Assembly (NCBI RefSeq): GCF_003989515.1
Contig: NZ_RBLU01000031.1
Span: 1-32,274, forward strand
Origin: Curtobacterium sp. HSID17257
Lineage (GTDB): Bacteria > Actinomycetota > Actinomycetes > Actinomycetales > Microbacteriaceae
Direction: 5' to 3'
Length of the DNA: 32,274 nt
The notes beneath the pieces are model-generated. The model ran no database searches, was not told the DNA's origin, and was given only the letters and a program-made list of their open reading frames with translations. Of the stretch, positions 16,261-27,397 are shown one piece after another (the stretch's first letter is position 1; each line of letters begins with the position of its first letter). Made by a program: the position numbers and the translations under genes.

Positions 16261-17403
16261 CTAGGCCGCCACCACCTGCTCCTCCTCGTAGCGCGAGACG
16301 GCGCGTTCGCGGGCGATCCGGGTCCGCCGGGCGGCGAGCCCGTGCACGAGGACCCCGAGCAGCACGGCGACGACGAGCCACAGCACGAGCACGACCACCG
16401 ACCGTGTGAGCGACGCCCCCGGGAAGTACACGAGGTCCTGCGCGGCACCGAGCCAGGCGGCCCCGCTCCAGAACGCGTTGAGCGCTGCGAAGAACCCGGG
16501 CTGGAACGACGGCTGGAAGATCCCGCCGGAGCTCGTGAAGTTGAGCATGACGAAGAGCATCGTGAGGATCGGCGTGGTCCACCGGCCGAGCAGCGGGTGC
16601 AGGCCGACGCCGAGGGCGACGATGACGGCGTCGTACAGCCAGGCGAACAGGAAGACCTGCCAGCGGTGGTCCGGGATGACGCCGTAGAGCGGCCCGGCGA
16701 CGAGCACGCCGATGCCGGCGACGACCCCCGCGGTGGCGGCGCCGACGACGACCGTCCAGAGCGCACGGAGCTTCGCGGCCGCCGCGGCGACGGCGATCGC
16801 CGAGGCGTACCCGCCGACGCTCAGGCCGACGAGCAGGAAGAAGAGCCCCTGGCCGGTCGGGTCCTCGTCGCCGGTGGGGACGACGTCGTGCACGGTGAAC
16901 GGCAGGTGCTGCTCGTACGCGATCGGCAGGAAGACCTTCTGCGCCGCGGTCGCGGTGGTCTCGCTCGCGGCCGTCGAAACGTAGAGCACGGCACCGTCGG
17001 TCGCGGGGGCGTAGACCGCGGCGAGGTCGCGGTCCCGCACCTGCCGCTCGGCCTCGGCCGTGGACCCGACCACGTGCGCGACCAGCCGGCCGTCGGAGCC
17101 GTCGGTGACGCTCTGGGCGAAGACCTGGGCGCTGGGGCCCTGGCCGACGATGCCGACGGGGAGCTCGTGCGGCGTCGGGGCGTGGAAGGCGCCGAGGTAG
17201 GCCAGGCTCATCCCGACCGCGAGGAACAGCGGGACGAGGATGTGCGACCCGAAGGACCGCAGCGTGCGACCGAGGTGCTCGGGGCGCAGGACCGCCGCCG
17301 CGAGCGCCGTCGACCGGGACGTCCGCTGCGGGTGCGGCGCTGCGTGGTCGCCGTGGTGGACCGGATCCGGACGGGCTGTGTTGTGTTCTGCAACTTCGGG
17401 CAC
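16261..17403 (-). CDS. Membrane protein of the DUF3533/YhgE-like (ABC-2 fold) type
   Basis: A 380-residue protein: a short cytoplasmic head rich in His, one TM segment (about residues 57-77), an extracytoplasmic domain of about 130 residues, then five TM segments to about residue 360 and a charged cytoplasmic tail. This is the topology of the YhgE/Pip and DUF3533 group, related to ABC-2 permeases; the function of this member is unknown. GTG 17403 is preferred as start because TACCGT ends 8 bases before it; TTG 17412 is the alternative and overlaps that hexamer. It interrupts the rsgA-hisN neighbourhood and has no ATP-binding partner beside it. Confidence 0.72.
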   Translation of the reverse strand: MPEVAEHNTARPDPVHHGDHAAPHPQRTSRSTALAAAVLRPEHLGRTLRSFGSHILVPLFLAVGMSLAYLGAFHAPTPHELPVGIVGQGPSAQVFAQSVTDGSDGRLVAHVVGSTAEAERQVRDRDLAAVYAPATDGAVLYVSTAASETTATAAQKVFLPIAYEQHLPFTVHDVVPTGDEDPTGQGLFFLLVGLSVGGYASAIAVAAAAAKLRALWTVVVGAATAGVVAGIGVLVAGPLYGVIPDHRWQVFLFAWLYDAVIVALGVGLHPLLGRWTTPILTMLFVMLNFTSSGGIFQPSFQPGFFAALNAFWSGAAWLGAAQDLVYFPGASLTRSVVVLVLWLVVAVLLGVLVHGLAARRTRIARERAVSRYEEEQVVAA

Positions 17404-17411
17404 GAGGAGCA

Positions 17412-17417
17412 ACGGTA
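17412..17417 (-). promoter_or_regulatory. -10 hexamer of the membrane-protein gene
   Basis: TACCGT on the minus strand ends 8 bases before GTG 17403, giving a leaderless mRNA. The location after rsgA shows that this gene need not be read from the aroA-rsgA promoter. Confidence 0.4.
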
Positions 17418-17442
17418 CACCCGTGCCGGCGGGGCCGATCCG

Positions 17443-17534
17443 CCCGGGGTCAGTCCGCCCCGGGCCGTCGCCCGGGGTCGTCCCACCCCGGGGTCGTCCG
17501 CGCCGGGGTCAGTCCGCGCCGGGGTCGTCCGCGC
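17443..17534. repeat. Degenerate 15-16 base tandem repeat at the rsgA end
   Basis: About six imperfect copies of a unit close to CGGGGTCGTCCGCGC run through the space after rsgA and into its last codons. On the coding strand the unit reads as GCGGACGACCCC, encoding the ADDPG residues, so the stop codon at 17509-17511 falls inside one unit. Confidence 0.75.
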
Positions 17535-18567
17535 CCATGCCGGTGAGCAGTGCACGGAAGGAGTCGAGCCGCTCGACGCCCGTCGGACCGAGCTCCCCGT
17601 CGTGCACCCGGTCGACGATCTCCCAGTCGTGCGCCTGCGACAGCGGGATGCCGTCGGCGGGCTCCCGCACCGGGACGGCGTGCGCCGCGAAGGCGCGGAA
17701 GACGTTCTCGGGCTGTACGTGGCCGAGCCCGAACGACCGGACGCCCGGCGTGTCGATGATCCAGCCGCCGTCGCGCACCCGCAACGCGATCGAGGACGAC
17801 GAGGTGTGCCGCCCCCGGCCCGTCACCGCGTTCACGACGCCGGTCGCCCGGGTCGACCCGGTGATCGCGTTGACGAGCGTGGACTTGCCGACGCCCGAGT
17901 GGCCGACGGTGACCGTGACCTGGTCGTCCAGGACCTCGTGCAGCGCGTCGAACGGCACGTCGTCGGAGCGGCTCGTGACGATCCGCAGGTCCAGGCACGC
18001 GAAGTGCGCCAGGAACGGCGCCGGGTCGGCGAGGTCGGTCTTCGTGATGCAGAGCACCGGGTCGAGCCCGGCGTCGAACGCCGCGACGAGGTACCGGTCG
18101 ATGAGCCGCGGCCGCGGTTCGGGGTCGGCCGCGGCGACGACGATCAGCATCTGGTCGGCGTTGGCGACGATCACGCGCTCGACCTCGTCGCTGTCGTCGG
18201 CGCTCCGGCGCAGCAGGGTGGACCGCTCGGCGACCTTCACGATGCGGGCGAGCGAGCCCGGGTCGCCGGAGACGTCCCCGGCGAGCGACACGTGGTCGCC
18301 GGTCACGACCGACTTCTTGCCGAGCTCGCGGGCCTTCGTCGCGGTGATCACCCGTTCGTCGTCCTGCCCGGCCGACACCAGCACGCCGAAGCGTCCGCGG
18401 TCGACGTTCGTCACCCAGCCGGTCGGGGCGTCGTCGTAGCTCGGACGGGTCTTCGTGCGGGGCCGGTTGCCCTTCGGGTTCGGTCGGATCCGCACCTTGG
18501 ACTCGTACTGCCCGTAGGGCTCGTCCTCGTCGGTGTCGTCCCCGTCGGCGTCGTCCCACCAGCTCAC
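17509..18567 (-). CDS. rsgA: Ribosome small-subunit-dependent GTPase RsgA
   Basis: RsgA is a circularly permuted GTPase that checks late 30S ribosome assembly. The 352-residue protein has an OB-fold-like N-terminal part, then the permuted motifs: G4 TKTD, G1 GHSGVGKST (Lys228), the switch region RGRHTSSSS, and G3 DTPG. The usual C-terminal zinc knuckle (three Cys and one His) is missing: the segment after DTPG has no Cys at all. GTG 18567 was chosen because GGGAG in the end of aroA is well placed and the sequence SWWDDADGDD starts there. It follows aroA after 4 bases, so the two form an operon. The C-terminus runs into a tandem repeat. Confidence 0.92.
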   Translation of the reverse strand: MSWWDDADGDDTDEDEPYGQYESKVRIRPNPKGNRPRTKTRPSYDDAPTGWVTNVDRGRFGVLVSAGQDDERVITATKARELGKKSVVTGDHVSLAGDVSGDPGSLARIVKVAERSTLLRRSADDSDEVERVIVANADQMLIVVAAADPEPRPRLIDRYLVAAFDAGLDPVLCITKTDLADPAPFLAHFACLDLRIVTSRSDDVPFDALHEVLDDQVTVTVGHSGVGKSTLVNAITGSTRATGVVNAVTGRGRHTSSSSIALRVRDGGWIIDTPGVRSFGLGHVQPENVFRAFAAHAVPVREPADGIPLSQAHDWEIVDRVHDGELGPTGVERLDSFRALLTGMGADDPGAD

Positions 18568-18571
18568 GGCG

Positions 18572-19951
18572 TCACGCTCCCGTCTCGACGGTCCCGCGAG
18601 GGCCCGTACCGGTCGCCACGAGGTCTGCCCAGAGTTCGGGGAACTGGGGCAGGGTCTTCGCGGTGCAGCCGATGTCGTCGACGGCGACGCCGTCGACGAC
18701 GAGGCCCACGAGGGCGCCCGCGGTCGCCATCCGGTGGTCGTCGTACGCGGCCCAGGCACCGCCGTGCAGCGGAGCCGGGGTGATCCGCAGGCCGTCGTCG
18801 AGTTCCTGCACCGAGCCTCCCGACCGGTTCACGTCCGCCGCGAGTGCGGCGAGACGGTCCGTCTCGTGGCCCCGCAGGTGGCCGATCCCGATGATCTCGG
18901 TCGGCTCGTCGGCCAGGGCCGACAGCGCGACGATCGCCGGTGCGAGCTCACCGCCGCGCGTCAGGTCGAGCGTGACACCCGGCAGGGAGGCCCCACCCGC
19001 CACTCCGACGCCGCCGTCGAACACCAGGTCGTCACCGTCCCTCGTGACGGTCGCGCCCCACAGGGGCAGGAGCGTCTCGAGATCGGCACCGACCTGCGTG
19101 GTGTCGGTCGGCCAGGTGCGGATCCGGACGGTGCCGCCCGCGACGAGCGCAGCCGCCGCGAACGGCGCGGCGTTCGACAGGTCGGGCTCGATGACGACGT
19201 CACGCGCTGCGATCGGGCCCGGGTGCACGACCCACTCGCCGACGGCCGGCTGGTCCACCCGGACGCCGCGTGCGCGGAGTGCCGCGACGGTCATGTCGAT
19301 GTGCGGCAGGCTCGGCAGCCGCTCGCCCACGTGGGTGAGGTGCAGGCCCTCGTCGAAGCGGGGTGCCGACAGCAGCAGGCCGGAGACGAACTGCGACGAG
19401 GCCGACGCGTCGATCTCGAGACGACCGCCGCGGACCGCTCCGGTGCCGGTGAACGAGAACGGCATGGCGCCGCCGCCGTCGTCCGTCACGTCGACGCCGA
19501 GGTCGGCGAGGGCGCGGATGATCGCGCCCATCGGTCGCTTCCGGGCGTACGGGTCGCCGTCGATCGTCACGGGGCCGGTCGCGAGCGCGGCGAGCGGCGG
19601 CAGGAAGCGCATCACGGTGCCGGCGAGGCCGCAGTCGACGGCGACGTCACCGTGCATCGGCGCGGGCGTGATCCGCAGGTCCGGCCCGTACGGGTTCGGT
19701 GCTGCGCCGTCCGCGGGGACGACCTCGTCGATGCCGACACCGAGCTGGCGGAGTGCCGCGACCATCAGCGCCGAGTCGCGCGAGTGCAGGGGCAGGCGGA
19801 TCGTCGAGGGGCCGTCGGCCAGCGCCGCGAGCACGAGCTCACGGTTCGTCAGCGACTTGGAACCGGGCAGGGCGACGTCGCCGCGCAGGGGCCCGCGGGC
19901 GAGGGGTGCGATCCAGGGACCGGGCTGCTGGGAATGCGTCGACTCTGCCAT
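18572..19951 (-). CDS. aroA: 3-phosphoshikimate 1-carboxyvinyltransferase (EPSP synthase)
   Basis: AroA joins shikimate-3-phosphate and phosphoenolpyruvate in the sixth step of the shikimate pathway. The 459-residue protein has the N-terminal substrate loop PGSKSLTNR (residues 29-37, with Lys32), LAGTVMRFLPP for the second loop, RKRPMGAIIRAL, SASSQFVSGLLLSAP and a late DDHRMATAGAL, all typical of actinobacterial enzymes. ATG 19951 is supported by TACCCT ending 9 bases upstream, so the transcript is probably leaderless. The first bases of the gene also contain a SigR-type promoter pointing the other way. rsgA follows after 4 bases. Confidence 0.95.
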   Translation of the reverse strand: MAESTHSQQPGPWIAPLARGPLRGDVALPGSKSLTNRELVLAALADGPSTIRLPLHSRDSALMVAALRQLGVGIDEVVPADGAAPNPYGPDLRITPAPMHGDVAVDCGLAGTVMRFLPPLAALATGPVTIDGDPYARKRPMGAIIRALADLGVDVTDDGGGAMPFSFTGTGAVRGGRLEIDASASSQFVSGLLLSAPRFDEGLHLTHVGERLPSLPHIDMTVAALRARGVRVDQPAVGEWVVHPGPIAARDVVIEPDLSNAAPFAAAALVAGGTVRIRTWPTDTTQVGADLETLLPLWGATVTRDGDDLVFDGGVGVAGGASLPGVTLDLTRGGELAPAIVALSALADEPTEIIGIGHLRGHETDRLAALAADVNRSGGSVQELDDGLRITPAPLHGGAWAAYDDHRMATAGALVGLVVDGVAVDDIGCTAKTLPQFPELWADLVATGTGPRGTVETGA

Positions 19952-19956
19952 CGGTT
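19931..19956 (+). promoter_or_regulatory. SigR/SigH-type promoter of sigR
   Basis: GGAAT (19931-19935), 18 bases and GTT (19954-19956) match the known consensus of the SigR/SigH redox sigma factors. It faces the sigma factor gene and lies across the start codon of the divergent aroA. Transcription near 19963 would give a leader with a GGAGG site before an upstream TTG start at 19989. It is probably an autoregulatory promoter. Confidence 0.6.
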
Positions 19957-19960
19957 CACC

Positions 19961-19966
19961 AGGGTA
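19961..19966 (-). promoter_or_regulatory. -10 hexamer of aroA (leaderless)
   Basis: TACCCT on the minus strand ends 9 bases before ATG 19951. It coincides with the predicted start point of the divergent SigR-type promoter, so the two promoters cannot easily be occupied together. Confidence 0.5.
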
Positions 19967-20058
19967 CTGAACACCCGCGGGAGGACCATTGGCGACAGTC
20001 ACACTCGAGCGCACCCGGACGGCGCTGCCGGCCGTGCGGACGACGATCGGGCTCGGCC

Positions 20059-20064
20059 TAGACT
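20059..20064 (+). promoter_or_regulatory. Housekeeping -10 of the short sigR form
   Basis: TAGACT ends 8 bases before ATG 20073 (5 before GTG 20070), so a leaderless message for the shorter sigma factor is expected. No strong -35 is seen. Confidence 0.4.
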
Positions 20065-20072
20065 CGTCCGTG

Positions 20073-20849
20073 ATGACGACCGACGAACCGCAGGCAGCAC
20101 CGCACGACCTGGTCGAGGAGACCGAGGCGCAGCTCGACGCGGTGTCCGAGGAAGCGGACGCCCTCGAGCCCGAGACCGAGCCCGCCGACGAGAAGACCGT
20201 CTCCGAGGCTGAGCTGCGGTCGCTGTTCGAGGACCAGGCGCTCCCGTTCATGGACCAGCTGTACGGCGCCGCGATGCGGATGACCCGGAACCCGGCCGAC
20301 GCCTCGGACCTGGTGCAGGAGACCTTCGTCAAGGCGTACGCAGCGTTCCGGCAGTTCCGGCAGGGCACGAACCTCAAGGCGTGGCTCTACCGGATCCTGA
20401 CGAACACGTTCATCAACACGTACCGCAAGAACCAGCGGAACCCGTACCAGGGCACGATCGACGAGCTCGAGGACTGGCAGCTCGGGGGCGCCGAGAGCGT
20501 CACGCAGTCGGTGTCCGCGCGTTCCGCCGAGGCCGACGCGATCGACCACCTGCCGTCCTCCGCGGTGAAGGACGCGCTCCAGTCGATCCCCGAGGACTTC
20601 CGGATGGCCGTGTACTTCGCGGACGTCGAGGGCTTCTCCTACCAGGAGATCGCCGACATCATGAAGACCCCCGTGGGGACGGTCATGAGCCGTCTCCACC
20701 GTGGCCGCCGGCTCCTCCGCGGGCTCCTGGCGGACCACGCACGCGAGACCGGCATCGTCCCGGACGCAGCGTCGACGGCGACGATGCGCGGGCGGGGCCG
20801 GAAGACGACTGCGGCCGCTGGTCGCACCGACGGGAAGGACGCACGATGA
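20073..20849 (+). CDS. sigR: Redox-responsive ECF sigma factor SigR/SigH
   Basis: An ECF sigma factor that directs RNA polymerase to thiol-stress genes when its anti-sigma factor is oxidised. From ATG 20073 it has 258 residues: an acidic disordered head of about 45, region 2 ([20 protein letters not shown] through [16 protein letters not shown]), a linker, region 4 ([20 protein letters not shown], then [20 protein letters not shown]), and a basic tail. In-frame TTG 19989, with a GGAGG site, would give a form 28 residues longer from the SigR-type promoter. Streptomyces SigR is known to have a longer, unstable form made from its own promoter. The stop overlaps the rsrA start (ATGA). aroA is divergent upstream. 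Confidence 0.92.
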   Translation: MTTDEPQAAPHDLVEETEAQLDAVSEEADALEPETEPADEKTVSEAELRSLFEDQALPFMDQLYGAAMRMTRNPADASDLVQETFVKAYAAFRQFRQGTNLKAWLYRILTNTFINTYRKNQRNPYQGTIDELEDWQLGGAESVTQSVSARSAEADAIDHLPSSAVKDALQSIPEDFRMAVYFADVEGFSYQEIADIMKTPVGTVMSRLHRGRRLLRGLLADHARETGIVPDAASTATMRGRGRKTTAAAGRTDGKDAR

Positions 20850-21094
20850 GCGGCTGCGACTGCTCGAAGGCCAAGGCCGAGCTCGAGGAGTTCCTCCACG
20901 ACGAGCTCTGCCGCGAGGACGCTGCGGACATCCGCGAGCACATGGAGTCCTGCGAGGACTGCACGAGCGAGCACCGCGTGGGCGTCGTCCTCATGGAGAC
21001 CGTGAAGCGCGCCTGCGCCGAGACCGCTCCGGACCAGCTCCGGACCGAGATCCTGGCGCGGATCCGCGTGGAGCAGTCGACGCACCAGGCCTGA
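20846..21094 (+). CDS. rsrA: Zinc-binding anti-sigma factor RsrA/RshA
   Basis: An 82-residue ZAS-type anti-sigma factor that holds SigR inactive when reduced and releases it when its cysteines form a disulfide. The zinc motif H-x3-C-x2-C is present as His32, Cys36 and Cys39 in EHMESCEDC, and Cys4/Cys6 at the start supply the N-terminal cysteine. The helical core [13 protein letters not shown] is typical. It overlaps the sigma factor by 4 bases, which ties their synthesis together, and is followed by a GC-rich hairpin. Confidence 0.95.
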   Translation: MSGCDCSKAKAELEEFLHDELCREDAADIREHMESCEDCTSEHRVGVVLMETVKRACAETAPDQLRTEILARIRVEQSTHQA

Positions 21095-21098
21095 CGAG

Positions 21099-21121
21099 GC
21101 GCCGCCGTCGCGCGGCGGCGC
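21099..21121 (+). terminator. Hairpin after rsrA
   Basis: A perfect 9-base stem (21099-21107 with 21113-21121) of only G and C, with a 5-base loop, starts 4 bases after the rsrA stop. It is a likely terminator of the sigR-rsrA unit. Confidence 0.6.
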
Positions 21122-21146
21122 GTCGTCACACGTCGCCGGCGCTGGG

Positions 21147-21152
21147 TAGGGT
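21147..21152 (+). promoter_or_regulatory. -10 hexamer of the GNAT gene (leaderless)
   Basis: TAGGGT ends 6 bases before ATG 21159, leaving no room for a ribosome binding site. The gene therefore has its own promoter after the sigR-rsrA hairpin. Confidence 0.45.
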
Positions 21153-21158
21153 CGCCCC

Positions 21159-21599
21159 ATGACCCTCACCGCCGAGTCGATCACCACCTGGTCCGACACG
21201 GACGTCACCGACGTCACCGCCCTCGTCCGTCTGCTCGGGCACGTCGTCGACGAGTCCGCCATGCGTGCACGGCTGGAGCGGCTCGTGCCCGAGGCCGGGC
21301 ACCGCACGTGGCTGGTCCGTGGCGACGACGGCCGCGCGGTCGCCGTGGCCGGAGCGCAGGTCACCTGGTCGTACGCGAGCGACGAGCCCACGGCGCAGCT
21401 CCTCCTGCTGGTGGTCGACCCGTCGGCCAGGAGGCACGGCACCGGTTCCGCGCTCATCGACACGTTCGAGACGTGGGCGACCGACCAGGGCGCGCACCGC
21501 CTCAGCGCCGTGTCCGCCGCTGCGACCGACAGCGCGCACCGCTTCTACCAGAAGCGTGGGTACCACGAGGCCGGCGTCCGCTACACGAAGCTCCGGTAG
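21159..21599 (+). CDS. GNAT-family N-acetyltransferase
   Basis: A 146-residue protein of the GCN5-related acetyltransferase fold, which moves an acetyl group from acetyl-CoA to an amine. The acetyl-CoA binding motif A is visible as LLLVVDPSARRHGTGSALI (the R-x-x-G-x-G type), followed by the C-terminal motif HRFYQKRGYHEAG with a Tyr that often acts as acid. The substrate is not predictable. It is a single gene with its own promoter, convergent with kgd. Confidence 0.88.
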   Translation: MTLTAESITTWSDTDVTDVTALVRLLGHVVDESAMRARLERLVPEAGHRTWLVRGDDGRAVAVAGAQVTWSYASDEPTAQLLLLVVDPSARRHGTGSALIDTFETWATDQGAHRLSAVSAAATDSAHRFYQKRGYHEAGVRYTKLR

Positions 21600-21662
21600 C
21601 CCCGCGCCCGCGCAGCGTGCCGGTGCTGCTGTTGCGTGCCGGTCGGTCCTGCGCCCGTGACA

Positions 21663-21696
21663 CACGATGCGCCCCGTTCCCACGGGGCGCATCGTG
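21663..21696. terminator. Bidirectional hairpin between GNAT gene and kgd
   Basis: A perfect 15-base stem (21663-21677 with 21682-21696) and a 4-base loop between two convergent stop codons. Pairing continues outward with one mismatch. It can serve both strands. Confidence 0.75.
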
Positions 21697-21715
21697 CGTC
21701 AGGGGGCGCGGTGGG

Positions 21716-25465
<3,750 letters not shown>

Positions 25466-25702
25466 AGCCGATCGCCCACTCTCCGTCGATAGATGCTCGT
25501 GTGTGTCGTGCGGGGCAACCCTGCTCCGCACTGGCCGCCAGCCTAGCCGTTCCGCGCCGACCGTTCGGTGACCGTCGGACGCGCGCCGCGCCTCCCGGCC
25601 GCGCTCGCGCGTGTCGGGACGGGACCCGCTCACCGGGCCGGTCGCACGGACGACGGGTGTCGTGCAGCCGGGCGACACGGTGGGCCGGCGGCAGGGCTCG
25701 GC

Positions 25703-25750
25703 GAGCACCGCGGCGGCACGGCCCGACGAGCACCGTGGCGGCACGGCCGA
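25703..25750 (+). repeat. Two-copy 25-base direct repeat upstream of guaB1
   Basis: GAGCACCGCGGCGGCACGGC (25703-25722) recurs with one change at 25728-25747, a period of 25 bases, 28 bases before the -10 box. It could be paired regulator sites or simple duplication. Confidence 0.6.
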
Positions 25751-25777
25751 GCACGTGTCCGCGCGACTGCGGGGCCG

Positions 25778-25783
25778 TACGAT
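25778..25783 (+). promoter_or_regulatory. -10 hexamer of guaB1 (leaderless)
   Basis: TACGAT ends 7 bases before ATG 25791; no ribosome binding site is present. Confidence 0.5.
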
Positions 25784-25790
25784 TGCACCC

Positions 25791-27230
25791 ATGAGGTTCT
25801 ACGAGACGCGGCCGACGCACGACCTGACCTACTCCGACGTGTTCCTCGTGCCGAGCCGGTCCGGGGTGACGAGCCGCTTCGACGTGGACCTCGCCACGAA
25901 CGACGGCACGGGCGCCACCATCCCGATCGTCAGCGCCAACATGAACTCGGTGACGGGTCCGCGCCTCGCCGCGACCCTCGCCCGCCGCGGTGGTCTCGGG
26001 GTGCTGCCGCAGGACATGCACCTGCAGGACCTCGACGCCGCGATCCGCTGGGTCAAGGAGCAGCCGGTCGACTTCGACACCGCCTACGACATGCGCGCCG
26101 ACACCACGGTGGCCGAGGCACTCGAGCAGCTCCTGCCCGTCGCCGGCCGCGGGGTCGTCGTCCGCGACGGCGCGGGGGAGTACCTCGGCTGTGTGCCGGC
26201 CGCCCGACTCGGCACCGCCGGCGCGGACGCCACGATCGGTGACCTGCTGCACGGACCCTCGACGGCGATCGACGCCGAGGACGCCGGCACCCCGCGGCAC
26301 GTGTACGACGTGCTCTCGGCCGCCGAGGTCGACTTCGCGCCCGTCGTGCGGCACGGCCGGGTCGTCGGCACCACCAGCCAGACCAGCGCGATCCGCCAGG
26401 ACATCTACACGCCGGCCGTCGACGGGGAGGGTCGCCTCCGGGTCGCCGCAGCGGTCGGCATCAACGGCGACGTCGCCGCGAAGGCGAAGGCCCTCGCCGC
26501 GGCCGGGGTCGACGTGCTCGTGCTCGACACCGCGCACGGTCACCAGGAGGGCATGCTCCGCGCGCTCCGCACCGTCTCGGCGCTCGACCTCGGGCTGCCG
26601 ATCGTCGCCGGCAACGTCGTCACCGCCGACGCCGTCGCGCACCTCGTCGACGCCGGTGCGACCATCATCAAGGTCGGCGTCGGCCCGGGGGCGATGTGCA
26701 CCACGCGCATGATGACGGCCGTCGGTCGCCCGCAGTTCTCCGCCGTGCTCGAGACCGCCGCGGCCGCCCGGTCGCTCGGAGCGCACGTCTGGGCGGACGG
26801 TGGCGTCCGCTACCCGCGCGACGTCGCGCTCGCCCTGGCCGCCGGCGCGTCGAGCGTCATGATCGGCTCGTGGTTCGCGGGCACGCTCGAGGCACCGGGC
26901 GTGCTCCGTCGCGACGCCGCGGGCAAGGCGTACAAGGAGAGCTGGGGCATGGCGTCGGCGAAGGCCGTCCGGGAGCGCTTCGAGCGCCTCGACCCCTACG
27001 AGCGGGCACGCAAGGCGCTCTTCGCCGAGGGCATCTCGTCGTCGACGATCTACCTCGACCCGGAACGCCCGAGCGTCGAGGACCTGCTCGACATGATCAC
27101 CACCGGCATCCGCAGCTCGGCGACGTACGCGGGGGCGTCCTCGCTCGCCGAGTTCGCCGACCGGGCGCTCGTCGGCATCCAGTCGGCTGCCGGCTACGAG
27201 GAGGGCAAGCCGCTCCCCGTGAGCTGGTAG
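25791..27230 (+). CDS. guaB1: GuaB1-type IMP dehydrogenase/GMP reductase family protein
   Basis: A 479-residue TIM-barrel protein of the IMPDH/GMPR family with an inserted CBS pair (about residues 95-215). The subgroup is the actinobacterial GuaB1, shown in mycobacteria to act as a GMP reductase (GMP to IMP with NADPH), with the CBS pair as a nucleotide sensor. Visible motifs are [30 protein letters not shown] and the catalytic loop [13 protein letters not shown] with Cys303, then [20 protein letters not shown]. The usual IMPDH ending is replaced by [20 protein letters not shown], typical of this subgroup. It stands alone with its own promoter, divergent from kgd, and ends before an intergenic repeat cluster. 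Confidence 0.92.
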   Translation: MRFYETRPTHDLTYSDVFLVPSRSGVTSRFDVDLATNDGTGATIPIVSANMNSVTGPRLAATLARRGGLGVLPQDMHLQDLDAAIRWVKEQPVDFDTAYDMRADTTVAEALEQLLPVAGRGVVVRDGAGEYLGCVPAARLGTAGADATIGDLLHGPSTAIDAEDAGTPRHVYDVLSAAEVDFAPVVRHGRVVGTTSQTSAIRQDIYTPAVDGEGRLRVAAAVGINGDVAAKAKALAAAGVDVLVLDTAHGHQEGMLRALRTVSALDLGLPIVAGNVVTADAVAHLVDAGATIIKVGVGPGAMCTTRMMTAVGRPQFSAVLETAAAARSLGAHVWADGGVRYPRDVALALAAGASSVMIGSWFAGTLEAPGVLRRDAAGKAYKESWGMASAKAVRERFERLDPYERARKALFAEGISSSTIYLDPERPSVEDLLDMITTGIRSSATYAGASSLAEFADRALVGIQSAAGYEEGKPLPVSW

Positions 27231-27253
27231 CCGGCCCGCCGGCCCGCCGGTGG

Positions 27254-27325
27254 CCCGAGTCTCGGCCTGAGCGACGTCTCTCGGGCCGAGGAGCGCGAGG
27301 AACGTCGCTGAGCGCGAGTCTCGGG
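27254..27325. repeat. REP-like inverted repeat cluster
   Basis: CGAGTCTCGG occurs at 27256-27265 and again at 27315-27324, with a related CTCGGGCCGAG between them. AGCGACGT (27270-27277) and ACGTCGCT (27302-27309) form an outer stem. The cluster is separate from the hairpin that follows and resembles a palindromic intergenic element. Confidence 0.55.
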
Positions 27326-27337
27326 TCCGCGACCGAT

Positions 27338-27387
27338 AGACGGACGGGAGGCGCGGTGCCAGCTGGCACCGCGCCTCCCGTCCGTCT
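27338..27387. terminator. Bidirectional terminator, GACGGGAGGC family
   Basis: A perfect 23-base stem (27338-27360 with 27365-27387) around an AGCT loop, between convergent guaB1 and the CNNM gene. It is the longest perfect stem in the window and has the same core as 12160-12205 and 30048-30096. Confidence 0.85.
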
Positions 27388-27397
27388 GTCGGTGCGG

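Larger units (their letters stand above)
25466..25790. other. Divergent regulatory region between kgd and guaB1
   Basis: No gene is supported in these 325 bases. The guaB1 -10 box is at 25778-25783. Two copies of a repeat of about 22 bases (from 25703 and 25728, one C/T difference) lie just before it. The kgd promoter should be near 25475-25520, but no clear element was found. Confidence 0.6.

Noticed and set aside
15274-18783. 1169-codon plus-strand frame opposite hisN, the membrane protein and rsgA
   Set aside because: Crosses three real genes on the other strand and has no recognisable domain.
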